Assembly: GCA_946886255.1 (NCBI GenBank)
Contig: CAMPIG010000004.1
Coordinates: 1 to 47,316, forward strand
Reading direction: 5' to 3'
From: an uncultured Cellvibrio sp.
Lineage (GTDB): Bacteria > Pseudomonadota > Gammaproteobacteria > Pseudomonadales > Cellvibrionaceae
Length of the DNA: 47,316 nt
This document shows positions 17,639 to 24,887 of this stretch, piece after piece. The translations under genes were made by a program, and so were the position numbers. Numbering within the stretch: the first letter of the stretch is position 1; each line of letters begins with the position of its first letter. The notes under the pieces were generated by a model. It saw only the letters and a program-made list of their open reading frames with translations, made no database searches and was not told where the DNA came from.

Positions 17639-20600
17639 TTACATTTTGAAGGTAAGTCCAACGGCGTACTCTCTACCTGACCAGTCGAATTGGGATAAAC
17701 GACCTGGGCCAGCATTCAGTTCAAGCGCTTGTCCGGTCAGGTTGCGCGCATCGATGTGAAATTTGAGATTATCACTAAAGTTGTAGCTGAATTTTGCATC
17801 CAGGTATCCGCCATCATCAACAAAAGCCGGGTTGCCGGAGCGGTCACTGTATTTTAATAAGTATTCGCCGCGGAAGTTATAGGCAACTCGTAAACCCCAG
17901 ACCTCCGTTTCATAGAAGGCTGTAACGTTGTAGCTATTTTCTGACTGCTCCTGCAGAGGTAATTCCTCACCGGTAAGCGAGTTGAATATACCTACATCTT
18001 CAGCTTCCATATAGGTGTAGTTCACGCTGCCACCAAAACCGTCAAAAGGTGCAGGCAGCATGTTGAATATTGTGGAGGCCTGTAATTCCAGGCCCCTGGC
18101 TTTCACACCACTGCCGTTAAGTGCCTGGCGGACTCTCCACTCGCGCCCATCATTAAAGAAATCAACGCCGGGATTTTCATCTGCAGCAATAATCCAGGTA
18201 TCCATGTTCTTGGCAAAGAAAGCCGCCGATAGAATCGAGTCTTCGTTCGGATACCAGGTCAAGGCTAAATCCCCTTGTGTAGCGAAGTAGGGATCAAGTG
18301 CCGGGTTACCCGCCGTACAGGTGTTCCCGGTGTTGTCGATCTGTGCCTGGATATTGTTGTTTATCTGGCAGGTAGCGTTAATGTTGATATCGGCTATTCG
18401 TGGATGTGCCATCACTTTGGCAACACCAAAAAATAGCTCTAGCTCTTCTGGAATCAATTGCAGTTTCAGGTTCAAGCTGGGCAAGGTTTTTGTGTAGCCT
18501 TCTTTAATCGTGGCACGACCATTATAGGCATCTGGATGGTCAGGATCCTCTACGGGGGTGGCGTAAGCGCCCGTAGTCGGATTGACTACGGGATTACCAT
18601 TTTCATCCAGTTGGTCGACCATTACGCGAATAGTGACATCACCATTCGCGATGGTATTGGTGTCCACCACACGCACGCCCAGATTGCCCGAGAAAACCAT
18701 ACCGCCGACAGGGGTTTCAAAATTTGCCTGGCCGTAAAACGCGTTGGTTTCTACTTCAATATCGAAATTGCCGCGCTGGACTGACAGGTCTGCGCGAGTT
18801 GTATTATCTGCAGCGACTGCCAGCAAGTCGTCTAGAAAAGATTTGCTATCAAGCGCTTGCCATGACCTTGGTGTATAGGTATCTACACTGTAATGATTAA
18901 AAAATTTGGGCGTTTCCTGGGTGTTCCCTTCGATCAATGCGATTTGATCTTCCATGGTCCACACTTGGTCGTTGTAGCTGGCGCCCACGTTACGATCGAT
19001 ATCGTAGCGAAAGTTCCAGTTGGCAAACGATTGAGTATTGTATTGATAACCGATTTGAAATTTATTGAAGAATCCATTTTCCGGTGTGTAGCTGAAATCC
19101 AGTTTACCCATGTCTTCCTGAGTTTCGTCCCGGCTTGGCCTGTAGTCAAACGAAGCACCGCCTACATAGCTTGCAGGATCGTTTACATCAAATCGGTTGG
19201 ATGTATCATTCAGGTCATTAACGTCTCGGATGTAGGCATTGCTCAGGTCGATATTCGGCAGACCCTGCCGATTCAGTGTGACGTCCATGCCCGCAATGCC
19301 TCCCGCCCAAACGTTAGTGGAACGGGAGTCAATGTCTTGATCTGATGTTGAGCTGGCAACCACGCCGCTGGCTTGGAATTTATCCAACTTATACTCGAAA
19401 CCGACTTCTGCCATGGTAGTTTTTTGATCCCAGGCAAATTCCAACACCCGATTACTGACGCTAGCGTTGGCTGTTTGAAAACCCACAACATTGTGTCGGT
19501 CATCTATGATGACAGTGTCCGGATTTATACGCGCGGCTGAATTGGTTTCAAATTGCAGATTGATGTCGTGAGCGGTTTTGTCGCGCTCGTTGTAGGTGTA
19601 GCCCACATAACCGGAAAAATTATCGGTAAACGCATATTGGACCATGGTATTGGCACTCACGCGTTTTTCGTTGCGTGCCCAAATACCGTAGCGGGGTAAA
19701 TAAGGCACAAATTCTTGCCATTGTGCGGTACAGGCGGTTCGGTCGGCTTCAACGGTGAGATCGGCGCAACCGGCTTGTTCGGTGATATCTTCAAACCTTG
19801 GGTTTATTGAGCTTCTCTCGGGGGAATTGTCATAGTCAGCAAAGCGTGCCCACTCGGTGTTACGTATCCCATGCAGAACCGTGTCTTTGTCCTGCGCGGT
19901 GACATTGACCAATATGCCCAAACGGTCATTAAATTTATACACGCCCACCGCATTGACCTTCGGCATAACGTCGCCGATCAAATCGTTGTACTGGCCTTCG
20001 CCACTCGCTGAAAAAAAGTTTTCGTTAAATTCGTTGGGTTTGCGGGTGTTGACGTGGATGGTACCGCCGATACCGCCTTCGGTTAAACGTGCCTCTGAGC
20101 CTTTGATTACGTCGAGGGATTTCACCAATTCGGAAGCCATATCACGGAAATCGACAGTGCGGCTACCACCCATTCCCATGGCGCCTACGCTATTAAGTTC
20201 AACGCGCAGTAAATCCGGAGCCACACCGCGCACGCTCACGATAGAACCTTCACCGTTGTCGCGACCAATTTGAACACCCGGAATACGCTGCAGCGCTTCG
20301 GCGATATTTTTGTCGGGGAAAGCGCCGATATCTTCAGCAACTAGAGAGTCGCTCATGGTGACTGCTGCTTTTTTTCGATCCAGTGCACTGCGCTGGCTAA
20401 AACGGATACCAGACACCACGATCTCTTCCACCTGCTTGTTCGCGCTCGCGTTTTCAACGGGAGCGGTTTGATTTGTTTCGGTCGAGTTCGTGGTTGCTTG
20501 GGCAAACGCTGTGTGAGGCCACAGCACATTCACAGTGGCACTGGCGAGGAGTATCGAAGCAATGCCTGTGGAGAGTGCTTTACGTGAAAACGGAAGAGGC

Positions 20601-20644
20601 GCGTCGTGAGCGCGCGCATGGATAGCAGGCTTGATGTATTTCAT
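17639..20644 (-). CDS. TonB-dependent outer membrane receptor 1
   Basis: 1001 residues. A long signal region (1-48, cleavage near AFA-QATT), a TonB-box-like VEEIVVSGIR (about 72-81), a plug domain (about 85-200, with FPDKNIAEALQRIPGVQI, VSVRGVAPD and GGIGGTIHVNTRKP), then a 22-strand barrel ending in an aromatic-rich last strand. This is the large TonB receptor type of Xanthomonas/Caulobacter-like carbohydrate utilisers, which work without SusD. Placed first in a unit with PL11, it most likely takes up RG-I oligosaccharides. GAGGG precedes the ATG. The promoter region has five in-phase decamers. Confidence 0.92.
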   Translation of the reverse strand: MKYIKPAIHARAHDAPLPFSRKALSTGIASILLASATVNVLWPHTAFAQATTNSTETNQTAPVENASANKQVEEIVVSGIRFSQRSALDRKKAAVTMSDSLVAEDIGAFPDKNIAEALQRIPGVQIGRDNGEGSIVSVRGVAPDLLRVELNSVGAMGMGGSRTVDFRDMASELVKSLDVIKGSEARLTEGGIGGTIHVNTRKPNEFNENFFSASGEGQYNDLIGDVMPKVNAVGVYKFNDRLGILVNVTAQDKDTVLHGIRNTEWARFADYDNSPERSSINPRFEDITEQAGCADLTVEADRTACTAQWQEFVPYLPRYGIWARNEKRVSANTMVQYAFTDNFSGYVGYTYNERDKTAHDINLQFETNSAARINPDTVIIDDRHNVVGFQTANASVSNRVLEFAWDQKTTMAEVGFEYKLDKFQASGVVASSTSDQDIDSRSTNVWAGGIAGMDVTLNRQGLPNIDLSNAYIRDVNDLNDTSNRFDVNDPASYVGGASFDYRPSRDETQEDMGKLDFSYTPENGFFNKFQIGYQYNTQSFANWNFRYDIDRNVGASYNDQVWTMEDQIALIEGNTQETPKFFNHYSVDTYTPRSWQALDSKSFLDDLLAVAADNTTRADLSVQRGNFDIEVETNAFYGQANFETPVGGMVFSGNLGVRVVDTNTIANGDVTIRVMVDQLDENGNPVVNPTTGAYATPVEDPDHPDAYNGRATIKEGYTKTLPSLNLKLQLIPEELELFFGVAKVMAHPRIADININATCQINNNIQAQIDNTGNTCTAGNPALDPYFATQGDLALTWYPNEDSILSAAFFAKNMDTWIIAADENPGVDFFNDGREWRVRQALNGSGVKARGLELQASTIFNMLPAPFDGFGGSVNYTYMEAEDVGIFNSLTGEELPLQEQSENSYNVTAFYETEVWGLRVAYNFRGEYLLKYSDRSGNPAFVDDGGYLDAKFSYNFSDNLKFHIDARNLTGQALELNAGPGRLSQFDWSGREYAVGLTFKM

Positions 20645-20700
20645 TTGTCCCTCTCTTAATTATTGTGTTTGTGGAGTCATCTTTTATGATTGAGCACTGA

Positions 20701-20756
20701 AATACTAATATCATATTTATTCATAGTCAATCATATTTGATCATTTAAGATCATGG
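20701..20756 (-). promoter_or_regulatory. Promoter of TonB receptor 1 overlapped by decamer array 4
   Basis: Five cores at 20710, 20720 (TTCA variant), 20730, 20740 and 20750, all 10 bp apart, the longest array in the window. On the minus strand a promoter TTGACT (20725-20730) - 17 bp - TAGTAT (20702-20707) lies inside the array, so the bound regulator would cover both -35 and -10. Minus-strand units include TATGATTGAC and AATGATCAAA. Confidence 0.75.
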
Positions 20757-20779
20757 TTGTGCATAAATTATTGCATAGA

Positions 20780-20797
20780 CAATCATTAGCAATCACA
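20780..20797. promoter_or_regulatory. Secondary decamer pair upstream of array 4
   Basis: Two more ATCA cores at 20782 and 20792, 10 bp apart, 32 bp from the main array. Possibly an auxiliary operator. The remaining bases up to the PL22 stop hold a purine-rich run (about 20806-20830) and no gene. Confidence 0.4.
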
Positions 20798-20837
20798 AAC
20801 GAATCAAAAGAGGGAGGAGAAGGAGAGGGGCTGACCT

Positions 20838-22181
20838 TTATAAAACAACCGCATAGGCGTGGATCGGCCCATGCATGTTTGAACGAAACACAAGGTATTT
20901 GTTATTGGGAGAAAACTGCAGATTCGGCTCTACCTTGTAATCGTGCCCCCGCATATCCACCAATTTGGTATTTTTAAGTTTTCCTGGGCGGATCAGCTGA
21001 GTGGCATCGGGTGCACTGACTCCCAGGTCTTCGATAATCTCTGGTTCAAAAAGATAGAGATATTTTCCATCTTCGGCCCGTGCAACCATTTCACGATCGC
21101 CACCGTCGCCCGCTAATAATTTCCCATCGCGGGAAATCTGATAATGCACCGACCATTCATTGCGTTGCAGGTGATACCAATGGCGTTTTTTAGTCTCGAG
21201 GTTATAGGTAGCCAACCAGAACACTTCACCACGTGGCGTTTGCAAATCGTAGTAAACGGTTTTGCCATCGAAGGAAAAAAATTCATGGCCGGCAATTTCC
21301 ATATTCATGGTGCGATGGTGAATTTTTTCCTTATTTTTGCCATCGATATCAATCGTCCAGATCCGGTCCACCATATGCCAGGGGCCTTCATGGCAATACA
21401 TTATTTTGCGGGGATCGGCAGGGGAGAATTGCACATGATTGAGCCAGTCGGTAGAGCGGGTGATAACCGTGCGTTTGCCGGTGGCAATATCGATGGTAAA
21501 AATTTCCATAGGGATGTTTTTGGCCAAACGCTCGGCCATACGCAATTCCTTAGCAGCGGCAAAGCTTAAAGGCTTGCCGTCTGCACCGACAGCGTTGTAA
21601 CCGCCATCTGTATTGGCCACTTTGGGGCCAGGCTGTAATTCTACAAAACGGGTGGAGTAAGCGCCTGCCATTAACGTGTCATCGGCATTTACCGAGGTGA
21701 TGAAACCCTGCGGGAACGTCCCGATTAATTTTGCGGTACCACTAGGGATATCAATCGCATAGTATTCAATATTGTCGAAGCGATTAGCGTTGTCTTTACC
21801 CTTGAAGTCACCGGTATATTTTCGTGCATAACAAATCGGTTTGGTATACGACACCATAATCACATCATAGCGGCCTTCGATCAGCAGCGAGTGACGGTGT
21901 TGTTCAAAATCGTAAAGGCCAATGCCCCTGGGTGTGTTCATCACCATATAGCGGCTGTTGCTGGTGAAGGCGTTGTCATGGAAGTACAGCGATTTTGAAT
22001 TATCGATTTCGGAGAGGCGAATAATTTTTCGTTTACTGATCGGATCAATCCATTCCTTGGGAAGAGAGTCTGTTGTTGCAGCAATCGGCATTGATAGCGA
22101 TTGGTCCGCTATCGCTCCCTTGTTCATTAGCCATAACGTGCTGCTGGCGACAGAAGAAATGAGGAGCTCTCTTCTTTTCAT
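20838..22181 (-). CDS. PL22 oligogalacturonate lyase-like beta-propeller protein with Tat-like signal
   Basis: 447 residues. N-terminus MKRRELLISSVASSTLWLMN looks like a twin-arginine signal, unusual because known oligogalacturonate lyases are mostly cytoplasmic. The propeller keeps family motifs: WLNHVQFSP (H249, the catalytic-base position), CHEGPW (263-268), GHEFFSFDG (H299, a metal ligand position) and WSVHYQIS (H346). Near the end, where the family as I remember it has HPHP ahead of FSP, this protein has EPNLQFSP (418-425), so two metal-binding histidines appear replaced. It may act on another unsaturated oligosaccharide or have lost lyase activity. AGGA stands 8 bases before the ATG. 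It is the last gene after RhaT, and probably one unit with GH28 and RhaT. Confidence 0.8.
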   Translation of the reverse strand: MKRRELLISSVASSTLWLMNKGAIADQSLSMPIAATTDSLPKEWIDPISKRKIIRLSEIDNSKSLYFHDNAFTSNSRYMVMNTPRGIGLYDFEQHRHSLLIEGRYDVIMVSYTKPICYARKYTGDFKGKDNANRFDNIEYYAIDIPSGTAKLIGTFPQGFITSVNADDTLMAGAYSTRFVELQPGPKVANTDGGYNAVGADGKPLSFAAAKELRMAERLAKNIPMEIFTIDIATGKRTVITRSTDWLNHVQFSPADPRKIMYCHEGPWHMVDRIWTIDIDGKNKEKIHHRTMNMEIAGHEFFSFDGKTVYYDLQTPRGEVFWLATYNLETKKRHWYHLQRNEWSVHYQISRDGKLLAGDGGDREMVARAEDGKYLYLFEPEIIEDLGVSAPDATQLIRPGKLKNTKLVDMRGHDYKVEPNLQFSPNNKYLVFRSNMHGPIHAYAVVL

Positions 22182-22229
22182 AAGGATAATCCTGTTAATT
22201 GATATCGTTGTAGAACGATTAGGGGTTAA

Positions 22230-23306
22230 TCAGGCGAGGGAATTGCCGTAGCCGATCAGGATAGTCGAGCTAACTAAAAAACTGAGACCGATCATGACAT
22301 AGCGCAAGGTCTTACGGCTGGAGCCTTTCCATTCATTTAATGCAAAACCCCAGAGCGATGAAAAAATAATGATTGAGGCCATGTGGAGGGTCCAGGAGGA
22401 GAATCCATACTCACCCATCTGGCTTTCGCCCATCACATAAAAGAAAAATTGAAAATACCAAAGAACCCCTGCCAGGGCGCACCAGAATAGATTGATGCCG
22501 CTGCTCGCGGGAGAGTTGGTGCTGGAAGGCAGCTTGGGTTGTACATTGGGTTGGAAAATTTCTGATGCGCTTTTGTTCTTTGCGATCAAATAAGCACACC
22601 AGAGAAAATTTGTAGTAGCGCCGCCAATCAACACCACGCAAATCACCGGCAAACCTTTAAACAACGGATGCGTTCCTGCGGCGGCCGATAAGGCTGCCAA
22701 GGGTTCACCGGCGGAAATTCCGAAGGCAAAACACGATGACATAAGCCCGCAAAACAGCGCGACCAAGAACCCTTTTCTTAAATCGAATTCAGCAATATTT
22801 TTCTGCCTGTCTTCCGGGGTGCTTTCTTGTTCCTTGCAAATACCACCGACACCCACGATGGCAATACCCAGCAAACACAAAACGAGTCCTGCCAAAACAA
22901 TTTGCCCGTGAGTGGTGGGCAGCACCTCGCTAAAAAATACGCCTTTCAGCATGGGTGGTATCAAGGTACCGAAAAACGCACAAAGTCCAAGTGCTACTGC
23001 CATGCCCAGCGAAAGACCGAGGTAGCGCATGGTCAGGCCAAAGGTTAAACCGCCTAACCCCCAAAGCAGTCCATAGACAACGCAGAGTATCAGTGTAGGG
23101 GTATCGGCGTTGGCGAGCACTCCGAATAAATCTTCGGTGCGAAAATAAGCAAAGATCCAGGGAGCAAAAATCCACGAAAAAAATCCGCCGATCAGCCAAT
23201 AGATTTCCCATGACCAACCGCGCACTTTGCGAAAGGGAACGTAGAAGCTGGCAGATGCCAGGCCACCCAACCAGTGAAACAAAACACCCAGTAATGGACT
23301 TGCCAT
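22230..23306 (-). CDS. rhaT: L-rhamnose:proton symporter RhaT
   Basis: 358 residues with about ten transmembrane segments, close to the length of E. coli RhaT. The opening (GVLFHWLGGLASASFYVPFRK followed by WSWEIYWLIGG) is characteristic of the RhaT family. It imports free L-rhamnose across the inner membrane. GGGGA lies 9 bases upstream of the ATG. It sits 37 bases after GH28 and 48 bases before the PL22 gene on the same strand, an operon arrangement. Together with RhaM, RhaI, RhaB and RhaEW further right it completes the rhamnose route. Confidence 0.95.
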   Translation of the reverse strand: MASPLLGVLFHWLGGLASASFYVPFRKVRGWSWEIYWLIGGFFSWIFAPWIFAYFRTEDLFGVLANADTPTLILCVVYGLLWGLGGLTFGLTMRYLGLSLGMAVALGLCAFFGTLIPPMLKGVFFSEVLPTTHGQIVLAGLVLCLLGIAIVGVGGICKEQESTPEDRQKNIAEFDLRKGFLVALFCGLMSSCFAFGISAGEPLAALSAAAGTHPLFKGLPVICVVLIGGATTNFLWCAYLIAKNKSASEIFQPNVQPKLPSSTNSPASSGINLFWCALAGVLWYFQFFFYVMGESQMGEYGFSSWTLHMASIIIFSSLWGFALNEWKGSSRKTLRYVMIGLSFLVSSTILIGYGNSLA

Positions 23307-23343
23307 CTGCTACATCCCCAAGACTTTTCGATTTTATTTGCCG

Positions 23344-24765
23344 TTATTGCGCGGTCGTTTTAATGTAAGTGATGGCACCTTTGGTGCCGGAGACATCGTC
23401 AAATATCACAGCATCCGGATCGCTTGTTGCGATGGTTACATTGTTAAAACTGAAACCTCGCGCATGGGTAATCGCACCGGATGAAGTGGTGGTGATGTGC
23501 ATATTGCTGAAGTGAATATTTTTGAGCGGCGCCTCCGCATAACCTTGCATGATAAAGGCAGCGTTAGCCTCGACCTCAACATCACTGATGTGAATGTCAC
23601 GCAATTTAGGTATGCCTATGTCTTTGGGTACCGGTGTGGCAAGTACTTTCCAATGGTCGGGTACATTTTTTAAACCGGGCGGAATAACCGGATAGGAGTA
23701 GGCGGGCAACCAGTTCAAATCCACCCGCACAGCAGCCTCAGCGTTTCTGACTTTCATATCACGAATGCGAATATCGGACACAGTACCGCCACGCACATGA
23801 GCCGATTTAAAAAATATACCGCTGTAAACGGGTCCGAGTCCCTCAAGGTTATAAATATCAATATGACGGATGCTACCGGAGGTTTCACTACCGAAGGTCA
23901 CGCCAGCTTCCGCGTGGCGAATAATGGAATCACGAATAACGACATGTTCGGTCGGACGATTAACCCGTAAGCCATCGGCATCGCGTCCGGCTTTCAAACA
24001 GAGAGCGTCATCATTCACATCAATATCGGCTTTTTCAATCAGTACATGATGTGATGAATCCACGTCGATGCCGTCGGTGGAGGGGCCTTTTCCATCGGAG
24101 TTATTGCGAATCACCACACCGGAAACTTTTACATCCTGCGAATAAACAATTTGTAACGTCCAGAACCCGGCACGCTTCAAATGCAATCCGCCGCCGAGCT
24201 CAACGCGACTGGCGTTGTATATTTGAATCAAACGCGGGCGCTCTGCATCATAGTCGGCAGCCCAGCGTAATCCTTTGCCTTCGTAGGCGTTGCGCTTATC
24301 CCAAAATGTTTGCCAAAACACCATGCCATTACCATCGATGGTTCCTTCCCCATAAATACGCACATCGGATGCTTCGTACACATTTAGCAGTGCAGAAGGC
24401 CAAATAATTTCAATACCAGCTATGCGGGTTTTTTGGCGGGGGTAGGATTCGATATCCTGTTTGCCGGTCAGCGTTACACCTTTGTCAAGGCGTAGCGCCA
24501 TTCCGGATTTTAAAAACAGGGAGCCGGTGAGGTAGGTGCCGGGCTTTAAAACAAGCGTTGCACTTTTGGCTGCGGCTGCATTAATAGCCTTCTGTAGTGC
24601 GAGGGTATCATCGGTGACACCGTCACCTTTAGCACCGAAATCATTTGCTACAACTTCTACCGACCGCAGGTCTTTGGGCGGATTGATCGCAAGCTCGGCA
24701 TGCGCGGGTGAAATCAGTAACATCATAATTGAGGCAAACGAACCGACTATATTATTCAATTTCAT
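23344..24765 (-). CDS. Secreted GH28 family glycoside hydrolase (RG-I/galacturonan-specific, exact activity open)
   Basis: 473 residues. Signal peptide 1-23 (MKLNNIVGSFASIMMLLISP, cleavage near AHA-ELAI), then a right-handed beta-helix. It starts with a typical pectinase cap (FGAKGDGVTDDT). Catalytic motifs: STDGID with D231, NDD with D252/D253. The third family motif GHG, whose His assists catalysis in polygalacturonases, is replaced: the aligned stretch reads HAEAGVTFGSE with E286 in the His column. The last motif (RIK) is FFKS with K320. GH28 also includes rhamnogalacturonan hydrolases and exo-acting uronidases, and this variant fits those better than a plain polygalacturonase (inference). 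GGAG lies 9 bases before the ATG. Confidence 0.88.
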   Translation of the reverse strand: MKLNNIVGSFASIMMLLISPAHAELAINPPKDLRSVEVVANDFGAKGDGVTDDTLALQKAINAAAAKSATLVLKPGTYLTGSLFLKSGMALRLDKGVTLTGKQDIESYPRQKTRIAGIEIIWPSALLNVYEASDVRIYGEGTIDGNGMVFWQTFWDKRNAYEGKGLRWAADYDAERPRLIQIYNASRVELGGGLHLKRAGFWTLQIVYSQDVKVSGVVIRNNSDGKGPSTDGIDVDSSHHVLIEKADIDVNDDALCLKAGRDADGLRVNRPTEHVVIRDSIIRHAEAGVTFGSETSGSIRHIDIYNLEGLGPVYSGIFFKSAHVRGGTVSDIRIRDMKVRNAEAAVRVDLNWLPAYSYPVIPPGLKNVPDHWKVLATPVPKDIGIPKLRDIHISDVEVEANAAFIMQGYAEAPLKNIHFSNMHITTTSSGAITHARGFSFNNVTIATSDPDAVIFDDVSGTKGAITYIKTTAQ

Positions 24766-24835
24766 TGCATCATCTCCAACGGGATCGTTTACCGGAATTG
24801 TTGAACGAAAAGATGATTTATTGTTATTGCGTCAA

Positions 24836-24870
24836 TAAAAAAAGGGCTGCCGGAAACGTCCGCGCAGCCT
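24836..24870 (-). terminator. Terminator/attenuator between TonB receptor 2 and GH28
   Basis: Minus-strand hairpin GGCTGC (24864-24869) / GCAGCC (24845-24850) with further GGA/TCC pairing inside, followed by a run of seven T's. It lies between the receptor stop and the downstream GH28 gene, repeating the layout of receptor 1 and PL11. Confidence 0.85.
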
Positions 24871-24887
24871 AAACGAGCACCATGCAA

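Noticed and set aside
18893..19345. Frame of 150 codons on the plus strand within TonB receptor 1
   Set aside because: Antisense shadow; the receptor reading frame is continuous and shows clear family motifs.
20709..20754. Regular 10-bp repeats as a CRISPR array or minisatellite
   Set aside because: Units are degenerate, far too short for CRISPR repeats, without spacers or cas genes, and recur at promoters only.
20753..20977. Plus-strand frame of 74 codons across the TonB receptor 1 promoter gap
   Set aside because: It runs through the operator repeats and into the antisense of the PL22 gene, has no ribosome binding site and an unnatural composition.
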